From: Streptomyces scopuliridis RB72
Lineage (GTDB): Bacteria > Actinomycetota > Actinomycetes > Streptomycetales > Streptomycetaceae
Reading direction: 5' to 3'
Assembly (NCBI RefSeq): GCF_000718095.1
Contig: NZ_JOEI01000005.1
Span: forward strand, 62,001-126,000
DNA length: 64,000 nt
Shown: in pieces, positions 34,225-43,011 of the stretch
Position numbering within the stretch: position 1 is the stretch's first letter
How the letters are laid out: every line of letters starts with the position of its first letter
Program-made: the position numbers and the translations under genes
The notes under the pieces: model-generated
What the model was told of the DNA's origin: nothing
Databases searched by the model: none
What the model saw: the letters and a program-made list of their open reading frames with translations, nothing else

Positions 34225-35646
34225 ATGAGCGTACGGACCACCGCGCGGCGCCTGCGCGCATTCCTGCGGGGATTCCTGTCTCCCCGCACCCTGCGGGGCC
34301 GGCTCGCCCTGGTCGCCCTGATCACCAGCGCGCTGTGGGTCGCCGTCCTGACCTCCGCGTTCAACCTGGCCCTGAACGGCAGACTGCACGCGCAGGCGGA
34401 CGATGTCCTGCGGACCCGGGCCGAGGCGGTCGCCGCCACGATCGAGCCCCGGCCCGACGGCCGTTTCGTGATCCACGAGCCGTCGGAGGACCAGGCCCTC
34501 GACGCCGGGGTGTGGATCTATCAGGGGCGGCACGCGATCGAGAAGCCGCCCGGCGTACCGGCGGCCCTGCAACAACGCGCCGACCGGCTGGCCGGGCAGG
34601 CCGACACGTTCGCCGAGGTCAGCGACCCGAGCGACACCCGGCTGTACGCCCTGCCGGTCAAGGACGCCGACGGTCGCGAGCAGGTGGGTACGGTCGTCAC
34701 CTCCGTCGGCCTCGATCCGTACCGCAGTACGGCCGACTCGGCCCTGACGGCGTCGGTCGTGCTCGCGGTGCTGCTGCTGGGAACGGTCTATCTGCTGACG
34801 CGGCTGGCCGTACGCCGGGCGCTGCGGCCCGTGGGTCAAATGAGCGCGCAGGCCGCCCTGTGGAGCGAGGAGGGCACCGCCCGGCGCTTCGGCACCGAGG
34901 GCCGCCCGGCGGAACTCGCCTCGTTCGCGGCCAGTCTCGATGAGCTGCTCGACCGGCTCGCGGCGGTCCTGCGCCATGAGCAGCAGCAGAGCGCCGAGCT
35001 CTCCCATGAGCTGCGCACCCCGCTGGCGCGGATCACGGCGGAGACGGAGTGGCTGGTCAAGCGCCCGCGCGACGCCGCGGAGCAGCGGGTCTCGCACGAG
35101 GCGATCGCGAGCGCCGCGGCCACCATGCGGCAGATCTGCGAGAGCCTGCTCTCCGAGGCCCGCACCCGGGGCTCGCAGGTCCCGGGCCGCTGCCGGCCGC
35201 TCGATCTGGCGCGGGCGCTCGCGGAGCGTACGGCCACGGATCATCCGGACTCGCCGCCGGTGCTGGTCCGTGGCGCCCCGGCGACGGCCGGTGTCTCGGA
35301 GGCCGTGGCCGAGCGCATCCTGATGCCGCTCCTGGACAACGCCCGGCGCTATGCCGTGCGCTCCGTCGTGATCGAGTGCGCGGCGGTGCCGGGGGCGGTC
35401 GAGGTGAGTGTCGTCGACGACGGACCGGGGGTGCCGGAGTCGTTCGTGCCCTGGCTCTTCGAACCGGGCCGCCGCGCCGCTCCCGGCGACGGACACGACG
35501 GCGCGGGTCTGGGCCTGGCGCTCGCCCGCCGGCTGGCCCGTGCCGCGGGCGGCGACATCACGCTGGACACCGCCGGGGCCGGGGCCGGCTCCACGCCCGG
35601 AACCGGCCCCGGAGCGCGGTTTACCGTACGTCTTCCGGCAGGCTGA
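34225..35646 (+). CDS. Sensor histidine kinase (HisKA type)
   Basis: 473 residues. Helix 1 about 27-49, an extracytoplasmic domain of about 120 residues, helix 2 about 174-194, HAMP, phosphoacceptor His261 in SAELSHELRTPLARI, and catalytic motifs LLDNARRYA, VVDDGPGVPE and GAGLGLALARRLARAAGG. Its 3' end overlaps the convergent COG4705 gene by 26 bp, so the two transcripts are antisense to each other at their ends. Confidence 0.92.
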   Translation: MSVRTTARRLRAFLRGFLSPRTLRGRLALVALITSALWVAVLTSAFNLALNGRLHAQADDVLRTRAEAVAATIEPRPDGRFVIHEPSEDQALDAGVWIYQGRHAIEKPPGVPAALQQRADRLAGQADTFAEVSDPSDTRLYALPVKDADGREQVGTVVTSVGLDPYRSTADSALTASVVLAVLLLGTVYLLTRLAVRRALRPVGQMSAQAALWSEEGTARRFGTEGRPAELASFAASLDELLDRLAAVLRHEQQQSAELSHELRTPLARITAETEWLVKRPRDAAEQRVSHEAIASAAATMRQICESLLSEARTRGSQVPGRCRPLDLARALAERTATDHPDSPPVLVRGAPATAGVSEAVAERILMPLLDNARRYAVRSVVIECAAVPGAVEVSVVDDGPGVPESFVPWLFEPGRRAAPGDGHDGAGLGLALARRLARAAGGDITLDTAGAGAGSTPGTGPGARFTVRLPAG

Positions 35647-36490
35647 ACCGGTCGCGTGCGTGCTCCCCGAAGCCGCTCCTTCCGCCGCTGTCGCCGTCAC
35701 TCCCGAGCGGTGCCACATCCCTCTTGCTGCGGGTGAGATAGACGACCAGCCCGAGGATGACGGCGAGGAAGAGCAGGCTCGTACCGACCGTCCCGAGGCC
35801 GAGCCCGCCGTCCGCGCGCGCCTGGGAGAGATAGTCGCCGAGCGAGGCACCGAGCGGCCGGGTGAGGACGTACGCGATCCAGAACGACCAGACGGCGTGG
35901 AAGTCGAGTGTGAAGCGGGCGAAGGCGACCGCGGCGATCAGCACCGCGAACAGCACGGCGGACACCCAGTAGCCCAGGCCGAGGCGCTCGGCCGCGAGAT
36001 CGCCCGCCGAGGTGCCGAGCGCGAAGGTGAAGAGGATCGCCAGCCAGTAGAAGGCTTCCCTCCGCCGGGTGTGGATGGTGTGGATGGACAGCGACCGCTC
36101 GCTCGCGTACCAGGCGACGAACGTCACGGCCAGCGCCAGGGCGAACATCCAGGTGGTCGTCTCCAGCGGGACGCCCAGGTTGTCGGTGAGGTTGTCGCTG
36201 ACCAGCGTCCCGACGACGCTGATCAGGACGACGGACAGCCAGTACAGGGACGGCACATAGGCGCGCGCCCGGAACTGGAAGAAGAGCGCGACGGCCAGCA
36301 GCGCCCCCATCACATACGAGGTGTTGGTCAGGCCCAGGCCCAGATTGGCGTTGAGCAGGTCGGCCGCGGTCTCGCCCACGGTGGTGCAGAGGATCTTGAT
36401 GACCCAGAAGTACAGGGTGACTTCGGGGACTTTGTTCCACATCTCGCGGCTTCGCGGCGCCGCTCCCGCCGCGTGCTTGTTGGTTGTCAT
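35621..36490 (-). CDS. COG4705-type integral membrane protein
   Basis: 289 residues with about eight membrane helices. It has the family pattern EVTLYFWVIKILCTTVGETAADLLN (in parts: VIKILCTTVGETAAD), then FALGTSAGDLAAERLGLGY and ARADGGLGLGTVG. Two similar half-modules each carry a conserved acidic residue within a helix (GETAAD, GTSAGD). Function is not established for the family. Its promoter holds four 11-bp repeats identical in type to those before the neighbouring two-component system, so it is probably a direct target. Confidence 0.82.
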   Translation of the reverse strand: MTTNKHAAGAAPRSREMWNKVPEVTLYFWVIKILCTTVGETAADLLNANLGLGLTNTSYVMGALLAVALFFQFRARAYVPSLYWLSVVLISVVGTLVSDNLTDNLGVPLETTTWMFALALAVTFVAWYASERSLSIHTIHTRRREAFYWLAILFTFALGTSAGDLAAERLGLGYWVSAVLFAVLIAAVAFARFTLDFHAVWSFWIAYVLTRPLGASLGDYLSQARADGGLGLGTVGTSLLFLAVILGLVVYLTRSKRDVAPLGSDGDSGGRSGFGEHARDRFSLPEDVR

Positions 36491-36512
36491 GCACGGGAGG
36501 CTGGCAGTCCGT

Positions 36513-36556
36513 ACCTGAACGCTTCCTGACCACTTTCCGACCGCTTCCTGAGCACG
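36513..36556. promoter_or_regulatory. Four tandem 11-bp operator repeats
   Basis: Reading on the plus strand: ACCTGAACGCT, TCCTGACCACT, TTCCGACCGCT, TCCTGAGCACG, in unbroken 11-nt register. The first shares CCTGAACGC with both units at 33357-33378. They lie between the COG4705 start (36490) and the alcohol dehydrogenase start (36608), so one or two response-regulator dimers could control either gene. Confidence 0.65.
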
Positions 36557-36607
36557 TCGGGGCGGTGCCCGCTTGCCGCGCGTCGGCGCCCGACGCAGGC
36601 TGGGGTT

Positions 36608-37651
36608 ATGGCTGTTCCCGCGTCCGCCGCGCCCGCCACGGAGACCTACGGCGGCTGGGCCGTCGAGACCCCAGGACCGATCAGCACCGGACGGCCGCTG
36701 GTCCGGGTCAGCCGCCGCGTGCCCGTCCCCGGCCCCGGCAAACTGCTGCTGCGGGTGGAGGCGTGCGGTGTCTGCCGTACGGATCTGCATCTGACCGAGG
36801 GCGATCTCACCCCGCACCGCCCGGCGAGCATCCCCGGCCATGAGATCGTCGGCCGGGTGAGCGCCGTCGGCAAGGACGTGACGCGGTTCCGTACCGGCGA
36901 CCGGGCCGGCGGGGCGTGGCTGCGCGGCACCTGCGGGACCTGCCGCTACTGCCGGGCGGGACAGGAGAACCTCTGCCCCCGGTCCCTCTACACGGGATGG
37001 GACGCGGACGGCGGCTTCGCCGAACTGGCCATTGTCCCCGAGGCGTTCGCCTACCCGCTGCCGGAGAACCAGGACGCCGCGCTGCTCGCGCCGCTCCTGT
37101 GCGCCGGGATCATCGGCTACCGTTCGCTGCGCCGCAGCGCGCTGCCGCGCGGCGGGCGTCTGGGGATCTACGGTTTCGGCGCCTCCGCCCATCTGGCCGC
37201 GCAGGTGGCGCTGGCCGAGGGCGCCACGGTCCATGTGCTGACCCGGTCGGTGCGGGCACGTGAACTCGCCATGGAGCTGGGCGCCTCCTCGGCGGGCGAC
37301 GACCGGGACCGGCCGCCGGAGCCGCTGGACTCGGCGATCCTGTTCGCGCCGGTGGGTGATCTGGTGCCGGTGGCGCTGGAGGCCCTGGACCGGTCGGGCA
37401 CGCTCTCGATCGCCGGAATCCATCTCTCCGACATTCCCGTGCTGAACTACGAGCGCCATCTCTTCCAGGAGCGGAATCTGCGCAGCGTCACCTCCAACAC
37501 CCGCCAGGACGGGTACGACTTCCTCGCCCTGGCCGACCGCATCGGCATCCGCGTCAGCGTCAGCCGCTATCCGCTGAGCCAGGCCGACCGGGCGCTCGCC
37601 GACCTCGCGGCCGACCGGGTGAACGGCGCCGCGGTGCTCGTACCCGACTGA
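36608..37651 (+). CDS. Zinc-dependent alcohol dehydrogenase family protein
   Basis: 347 residues. Catalytic zinc ligands Cys53 (CGVCRTD) and His78-Glu79 (PGHEIVG); structural zinc cysteines 109, 112, 115 and 123 ([15 protein letters not shown]). A Rossmann fold follows with [11 protein letters not shown], which deviates from the usual GxGxxG. It belongs to the medium-chain AdhP-like group using NAD(P). Probably oxidises small alcohols or reduces aldehydes. Preceded by the four-repeat operator and followed by duplicated stop-codon DNA. Confidence 0.9.
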   Translation: MAVPASAAPATETYGGWAVETPGPISTGRPLVRVSRRVPVPGPGKLLLRVEACGVCRTDLHLTEGDLTPHRPASIPGHEIVGRVSAVGKDVTRFRTGDRAGGAWLRGTCGTCRYCRAGQENLCPRSLYTGWDADGGFAELAIVPEAFAYPLPENQDAALLAPLLCAGIIGYRSLRRSALPRGGRLGIYGFGASAHLAAQVALAEGATVHVLTRSVRARELAMELGASSAGDDRDRPPEPLDSAILFAPVGDLVPVALEALDRSGTLSIAGIHLSDIPVLNYERHLFQERNLRSVTSNTRQDGYDFLALADRIGIRVSVSRYPLSQADRALADLAADRVNGAAVLVPD

Positions 37652-37688
37652 GGCGCGTACCCACTGACGCGCGTACCCGACTGACCCG
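37639..37688 (+). repeat. Three tandem 16-17-bp copies spanning the dehydrogenase stop codon
   Basis: Units CGTACCCGACTGAGGCG (37639-37655), CGTACCCACTGACGCG (37656-37671) and CGTACCCGACTGACCCG (37672-37688). The first contains the natural stop TGA in Val-Pro-Asp-stop; the next two are out-of-gene copies that each keep a TGA. Confidence 0.8.
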
Positions 37689-37702
37689 GGTATCCGGCCG
37701 AC

Positions 37703-40111
37703 TCACACACCGGGCAGTTCGAGCCGGCGCGTGGTGCCGGGGGCGATGACGGATTCGACCCCGTCGAGCACCACACGTACCGGACCGTCGGTCCCGTCCG
37801 GTACGGCGATCCGTACCCGCTGGGCGCGGATGCGCAGATCCACGTCCCAGTGACTGCGGTAGCGGATGCCGACCCCGAACTTCGACAGCTGGGGCAGCGG
37901 CGCCGGATCCAGCCACAGCGCGTTGTCCCGCGTCTCCAGACCGGTCAGCCCGCGCTGTACGAAGTCCAGGGTGCCCGCCATCGCGCCGAGATGGATGCCC
38001 TCCGCCGTGGTGCCGCCCTGAACGTCGGCCACGTCCCCGGCGAGCGCCTCCTCGGCGAAGGCCCACGCGTCCTCACGGCGCACCCGGGCCAGCACCCACG
38101 CGTGGACGAGGGAGCTGAGCGTGGACCCGTGGCTGGTGCGGGCGAGGTAGTAGTCGACGGTGGCCCGCCAGGAGTCGTCGTCAAGGCTGTGACCGAGCTG
38201 CCGGAAGAGTCCGGCGAGTTCCCGGGGCGAGAAGAGATAGCCGAGCATCAGCACATCGGCCTGCTTGGACGCCTGGTAGCGGTTGGCCGTGTCGCCCTCC
38301 GCCTCCAGGATCCGGTCCAGCCGCCGGATGTCGCCGTACCGCTTCCGGTACCCCTCCCAGTCGAGTTCGGCGAGGTCCCCGTATCCGGCGAACTGGCTGA
38401 TGACCCCCGCGTGGTACGGCACATGGAGCCGGTGGGCGATATCGTCCCAGCCGTCCTGTTCCGACGGCGCGAGCCGGATACGGTCGAAGAGCTGGTGGCG
38501 GTGCGAGAGGGGCAGGGTCCGGCAGAGTTCGAGGGCCCGGGTCAGTACCCACGCGGCGGTGACGTTCGTATAGGCGTTGTCGTCCAGCCCCGGGACCGTG
38601 GCGTCCGGGTAGCCGTCGTGGTACTCGTCGGGACCGACGACACCGCGGATGCGGTATCGCTCCAGCGCCGGGTCCCAGACCGCGCTGCTCGCCCAGAACC
38701 GCGCGATCTGGAGCAGCGTCTCCGCGCCGTCGGTGTGCAGGAACTCCGTGTCGCCACTGGCCTGGCAGTACTGCCAGACGTTGTACGCCACCGCCGAGCC
38801 GACATGGTGCTGCAACCGGGAGTGGTCGGGCAGCCAGCGGCCCGAGCGCGGGTTGAGATGCAGTTCCTGGGTCTCCTCGCGCCCGTCGCTGCCGCTCTGC
38901 CAGGGGTACATCGCGCCCCGCCGGCCCACGCTCCGCGCCGCGTGGATCGCCGCGGGCAGCCGCCGGTGGCGGTAGCCGAGCAGGGAGCGGGAGACCTCCG
39001 GGAAGTGCAGGTTGAGGAACGGCAGGACGAACAGCTCGTCCCAGAAGACATGCCCGCGGTACGCCTCGCCGTGCAGCCCTCTGGCCGGTACGCCGACGTC
39101 CAGCCCGGCCGTGTGCGGGGAGAGCGTCTGGAGTACATGGAAGAGGTGCAGCCGGAGGATCCGGCCCGCCTCGCCGGGCACGTCCAGCGCCGCCTCCCGC
39201 CAGATGCGCTCCCAGGCGCGGTGGTGCGAGGCCAGCAGCCGGGGGAAGTCGGCGGCCCGCCGTACCTCCTGGACGGCGGTGGTCTGCGGGCCGCTGATCG
39301 CCGGGTCACGGGAGGTGTACAGCGCGACCGTCTTGTCGACGGCCACCGTCTCGTCGCGCCCGACGGGGATCGTGAGGGTCTGGACGGCCTGTCCGACGGT
39401 GAGCCGGGCATGGGGCGGGTGGGCAGGGCGGTCGGTGACGCGGGTACGCGCGGCCAGCGCGATCCGGATGTCGGAGTTGACGGTGCGGCACCGCAGCCAC
39501 ACCACGGTGTCGTCGCGCTCCGCGCCGGTGCGCAGATGGGTCAGATGCCGGTTCGCGAGATCGCCGTACCGCTCCACTCCCGCGTTGCGCACATCGCCGT
39601 CGAGACCCGACTCCACCTCCACTGTCCCGGCCCAGCCCTCGGCGGTGAACGAGGTGCGCTGCGCCGCGAGATGCGGCTCGCCCATGTGCACCAGCCGGCA
39701 CTGCTCCACGCGCAGCCGCCGCCCGGCGTCGTCCTCGTACACCGACCAGCGGGTCAGGGTGCCGTGCCGCAGGTCCAGGCTCTGCCGGTGGGTGAGGAGG
39801 TGGGGGCCGTCGGGGGAGAGCCACGGTCCCGGTGCGGCTCCTTCGGGGCGTACGCGGTAGCGCAGCGGAAGCCAGTTGGGCAGATTGACCATGTCCTCGT
39901 TCTCGACCTGACGGCCCGCCACGGTGGAGATCAGTCGGTTGTAGACGCCCGCCGCGTAGGTGCCGGGGTAGTGCGCCGGTCCCTCGGACGTCTCCGACGC
40001 GGCGCCGCGGGTGCCGAAGTAGCCGTTGCCCAGCGTGCAGAGCGCCTCGCGCAGCCGCTCAGCTCCGGGGTCGTAGCCCTCGTAGGTCCAGGTCCAGGCG
40101 CGTGTGGTCAC
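37703..40111 (-). CDS. Glycoside hydrolase family 65 phosphorylase
   Basis: 802 residues, the full GH65 length: an N-terminal beta-sandwich (GYFGTRGAASE near the start), a linker, an (alpha/alpha)6 catalytic barrel with the general-acid Glu496 in VVGPDEYHDGY, and a small C-terminal domain. Family members phosphorolyse alpha-linked disaccharides such as maltose, trehalose or kojibiose into glucose and beta-glucose 1-phosphate. The adjacent beta-phosphoglucomutase would convert that product to glucose 6-phosphate. The exact disaccharide cannot be told. GTG overlaps the mutase stop; GGGAGA precedes it. Confidence 0.9.
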   Translation of the reverse strand: MTTRAWTWTYEGYDPGAERLREALCTLGNGYFGTRGAASETSEGPAHYPGTYAAGVYNRLISTVAGRQVENEDMVNLPNWLPLRYRVRPEGAAPGPWLSPDGPHLLTHRQSLDLRHGTLTRWSVYEDDAGRRLRVEQCRLVHMGEPHLAAQRTSFTAEGWAGTVEVESGLDGDVRNAGVERYGDLANRHLTHLRTGAERDDTVVWLRCRTVNSDIRIALAARTRVTDRPAHPPHARLTVGQAVQTLTIPVGRDETVAVDKTVALYTSRDPAISGPQTTAVQEVRRAADFPRLLASHHRAWERIWREAALDVPGEAGRILRLHLFHVLQTLSPHTAGLDVGVPARGLHGEAYRGHVFWDELFVLPFLNLHFPEVSRSLLGYRHRRLPAAIHAARSVGRRGAMYPWQSGSDGREETQELHLNPRSGRWLPDHSRLQHHVGSAVAYNVWQYCQASGDTEFLHTDGAETLLQIARFWASSAVWDPALERYRIRGVVGPDEYHDGYPDATVPGLDDNAYTNVTAAWVLTRALELCRTLPLSHRHQLFDRIRLAPSEQDGWDDIAHRLHVPYHAGVISQFAGYGDLAELDWEGYRKRYGDIRRLDRILEAEGDTANRYQASKQADVLMLGYLFSPRELAGLFRQLGHSLDDDSWRATVDYYLARTSHGSTLSSLVHAWVLARVRREDAWAFAEEALAGDVADVQGGTTAEGIHLGAMAGTLDFVQRGLTGLETRDNALWLDPAPLPQLSKFGVGIRYRSHWDVDLRIRAQRVRIAVPDGTDGPVRVVLDGVESVIAPGTTRRLELPGV

Positions 40112-40911
40112 CCGCTTCTCCCGTTCACACTTCTCCTGTTCACGCTGCCCCGGCGTTCTTCCTCGATCAGCAGCTCCCCGGGGTCGGCGACCACCACATC
40201 GGCGCCGTGCCCGCGCAGCTCGGCCGCGCTCGTCGGGCCGGCCGTCCGGTCGACGCCGATCACCAGACCGAACCCGCCGCGCCGGCCGGCCTCGACACCG
40301 GGCAGCGCGTCTTCCACGACGGCCGTATCCCGGGGCGGGAACCCGAGACGGCGTGCGGCCTCCAGGAAGAGCGCCGGGTCGGGCTTGCCGGGCAGCCGTA
40401 GCCGGTGCGCCTCGTTGCCGTCCACCACGGTCCGCAGCAGACCGAGCACTCCGGCCGCCGTCAGCAGTTCGGTCGCGTGCCGGGACGCCGAGACGGCGGC
40501 GCACGGCACGTGCTCGGCGGTCAGCGCGTGGAGCAGACGTACGGCCCCCGGCCAGACGTCGACGCCGTGCTCGCGCAGGTGCCGGTTGAACAGCTGCTCC
40601 TTGCGTGCCTCGACGGCCCGGACGGTCGCCGTTCCCGGTCCGTCGCCGGGATCGCCGAGCGGCAGGTCGAGTCCGCGCGCCTTCAGGAACGCCACCGCGC
40701 CGTCCTCGCGGGACTTGCCGTCGACATGGCGGCGGTAGTCGTCCACCGGGTCGAAGGGCTCTCGAATGCCCGCGGCGGACAGACACGCGTCGAACGCGCC
40801 CTTCCAGGCCGCGGCGTGCACTCCGGCGGAGTCGGTGATGACCCCGTCGGTGTCGAGGACCACGGCGCGTACGGAGCGCAGACACGGCGCCAGGACCGGC
40901 GCGGCGGTCAT
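40108..40911 (-). CDS. Beta-phosphoglucomutase (HAD superfamily)
   Basis: 267 residues from ATG 40911. HAD motif 1 VLDTDGVITDS supplies nucleophile Asp20 and acid/base Asp22. GKPDPALFLEAARRLG holds the motif 3 Lys and VVEDALPGVEAG the metal-binding acids. CVSASRH-type motif 2 is in AAVSASRHATELL. The enzyme isomerises beta-glucose 1-phosphate to glucose 6-phosphate and pairs with the downstream GH65. The start is uncertain: an in-frame GTG 60 bp upstream would add a proline/arginine-rich leader without a ribosome site. Confidence 0.88.
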   Translation of the reverse strand: MTAAPVLAPCLRSVRAVVLDTDGVITDSAGVHAAAWKGAFDACLSAAGIREPFDPVDDYRRHVDGKSREDGAVAFLKARGLDLPLGDPGDGPGTATVRAVEARKEQLFNRHLREHGVDVWPGAVRLLHALTAEHVPCAAVSASRHATELLTAAGVLGLLRTVVDGNEAHRLRLPGKPDPALFLEAARRLGFPPRDTAVVEDALPGVEAGRRGGFGLVIGVDRTAGPTSAAELRGHGADVVVADPGELLIEEERRGSVNRRSVNGRSG

Positions 40912-41160
40912 GGCCCGGTCCGTTCGTGCCCGATCCGTTCGAGGAGGTGGCCCATGGACCCATGGCACCACGGCTGACGGTCACGGGCACGGCGGGGCGG
41001 GCGAAGAGCGCGGCCCGGAAATCGTTGGTCTCTCCCCCGGCCCGCTGATTCCCGTACGGATCAGGCCCACCGTACGGAATGGTTGAGGCGCCGTCCTTCG
41101 TGGAGCTGCTGCGCCGGGCCTACGAGGCCGAGCCGCTCGCCTCACTGTGAGGGCCGAGTC

Positions 41161-41850
41161 CTACGGTACGAGCCTCCAGACCCGGGGGAGCCGGGTGAAG
41201 CGGATGGTGTCGTGAGAGGTCCGCTGTCCTGTCTCGTACAGCAGGCCGACCGTCCCCGCGCCGGTCTGCACCAGGTCCGAATAGCCGGCCCGCTCCGGCG
41301 ACACCGTCCACACCGGTCGCCATGACCGCCCGCCGTCGCCGCTGGCCCGCACCTGCATCCGGAGCCGCTCCATGGCGTCCGAAGGACCGGAGTACAGCAG
41401 CGGTTCGTACCCCGTCAGGCCACGGACCTGGAGCACACTGCCCTCCACCACGGGCCCCTCGATCAGTGGCTGAGGCCGGAACGGGACGGAGAGGGTCAGG
41501 CCGCCGTCCGTGCTGCGCTGTACGTACACCCGGCGGACGGATCCGGCGACCGCGCCCGCCACCACCTGCCGTTTGGTCGCGCCACCGATCGTCCGGCAGG
41601 TCACGAGCACCACATCCCCGCTGGACGGATCGATCACCGGCGCGGGGTTGCCGACGGTGTCCCTGCCTGCGTCGGCGACGACATGGAGCGGTTGCCAGGT
41701 GCACCCTCCGTCCAGCGAGCGCCGGAGCACCAGATCGATGTCGCCGTCGTCCGCGGCCGAATCGCGCCGCCCCTCGGCGAACGCGAGCAGCGCTCCGCCC
41801 GGTACCTGGGGCGCGGCCGGGATACGGAAGGTGTGGTAGCCGGAGCGGGT
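41161..41850 (-). pseudogene. Decayed exo-alpha-sialidase (BNR repeat)
   Basis: The frame shows the sialidase entry motif YHTFRIPAAP, then LLAFAEGRRDSAADDGDIDLV (in parts), and three Asp-boxes: SLDGGCTW, STDGGLTL and SGDGGRSW. The end has VGLLYETG as in real sialidases. Two faults are visible. No ATG, GTG or TTG occurs in this frame before the domain, and the first possible start (GTG 41730) lies inside it. About 100 or more residues expected between the second Asp-box region and SVPFRPQPLI are missing. It probably makes no active enzyme. Confidence 0.6.
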
Positions 41851-41937
41851 GCGTGCGCGGGGTCCGCGAGGAACATAGCGGCACGAACAGCACGCTTCCC
41901 GGTCGCCACGCGCGGCCGGGGGCCCGGCCGACGCGAT

Positions 41938-41975
41938 GGCGGGCGGCTCAGCAGGTGGCGGGCGGCTCAGCCGGT
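41938..41975 (-). repeat. 19-bp tandem duplication spanning the SDR stop codon
   Basis: GGCGGGCGGCTCAGCAGGT (41938-41956) is followed directly by GGCGGGCGGCTCAGCCGGT (41957-41975), one mismatch. The TCA in the second copy (41967-41969) is the stop of the minus-strand dehydrogenase, so the stop region has been duplicated downstream of the gene. Confidence 0.88.
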
Positions 41976-42812
41976 GGCGACGTCGTCGTGGTCCGTGCTC
42001 GTGGCCACCTTCCGCCAGGTCTCCAACTCGTCGTGCGCGAAGCGGAGTTTCTCCTCCACCCGGGCCACACTGTCCGCTCCCAGCTGGATGCGCAGCGGGG
42101 CCCGTTCGCTGCCGCCGAGGTCGACGATGACGCGGGCCGCCTTGGCCGGGTCGCCGGGCTGGGCGTGGTTGCGGTCCAACGCGCCGGTCCGGGTGCCGCC
42201 CGCGGTGGCGGCGTAGTCATGGATCACGTTCGCCTCGGTGTGGAGGCTGGAGCCGTCGAGGAAGTCCGTACGGAAGAAGCCCGGTTCGACCACGGTCACC
42301 TTGATGCCGAGCGGCGCGACCTCGGCCGCCAGCGCCTCGGACAGACCCTCGACGGCGAACTTCGTGGAGGCGTAGACGCCCCAGCCCGGCGAGGCGGTGA
42401 AGCCGCCGACCGAGCTCATGTTGACGATGTGTCCCGACCGGCGCTCACGCATCCCGGGCAGTACCGCGCGCAGCACATTGAGCGTGCCGAACACATTGGT
42501 CTCGTACACCGCCCTGGCCGCCGCGTCCGAGACCTCCTCGACCGCGCCGAGCAGTCCCCGGCCCGCGTTGTTGACCAGCACGTCGATACGGCCGAACCGC
42601 TCCGTCGCCGCGGCGACCGCCGCATGGGCCTGGTCCTCGTCGGTGACGTCCAGGGGAAGCGCGAGCAGGGCGTCGCCCGCGTCCGGGAAGCGGGACTCCA
42701 CGGTCCGCGGATCACGGGCGGTGGCCACGACGTCGTACCCGGAGGCCAGGGCGGTACGGGCAATCTCCGCGCCGAATCCGCGCGAGGCACCGGTGATCAT
42801 CCAGACGCTCAT
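41967..42812 (-). CDS. Short-chain dehydrogenase/reductase
   Basis: 281 residues, a classical SDR: cofactor loop TGASRGFG near residue 7, NNAGRG, catalytic Ser in MSSVGGF and YASTK (Tyr-x-x-x-Lys). The C-terminal extension after PGFFRTDFL is the longer type found in YueD/oxidoreductases acting on small ketones. Substrate unknown. It is divergent from the secreted pyrophosphokinase gene. Confidence 0.92.
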   Translation of the reverse strand: MSVWMITGASRGFGAEIARTALASGYDVVATARDPRTVESRFPDAGDALLALPLDVTDEDQAHAAVAAATERFGRIDVLVNNAGRGLLGAVEEVSDAAARAVYETNVFGTLNVLRAVLPGMRERRSGHIVNMSSVGGFTASPGWGVYASTKFAVEGLSEALAAEVAPLGIKVTVVEPGFFRTDFLDGSSLHTEANVIHDYAATAGGTRTGALDRNHAQPGDPAKAARVIVDLGGSERAPLRIQLGADSVARVEEKLRFAHDELETWRKVATSTDHDDVATG

Positions 42813-42964
42813 GGCTGTGGCTCCTTATCCGCGACCGAGAGCCGGCGGCCGACGGTCATCGACATGTGGAGCGTATGAGGCGCCGGAACAGCCGACAACC
42901 GGACGCCTCCGACGGAGCGGGCGACCGTGACCTGTCCGCCCGCGCGGGGGTTGAACCGGGCCCC

Positions 42965-42981
42965 GGTGACCGCCGGTCACC
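42965..42981. promoter_or_regulatory. Perfect 7-bp inverted repeat upstream of the pyrophosphokinase gene
   Basis: GGTGACC (42965-42971) and GGTCACC (42975-42981) are exact reverse complements around GCC. It ends 30 bp before the ATG at 43012 and is well placed to be an operator over the promoter. Confidence 0.4.
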
Positions 42982-43011
42982 CTCATGCACCGAACAGGTG
43001 GATCCATCCCG

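Noticed and set aside
37850-40738. 962-codon open frame antisense to the GH65 gene
   Set aside because: Low-complexity Arg/Val/Gly product; the opposite strand has a full GH65 protein with its catalytic motif.
41079-41150. 23-codon frame starting MVEAPSFVELLRRAYEAEPL
   Set aside because: No ribosome site and too short to judge; could be a fragment of a lost gene but nothing supports it.
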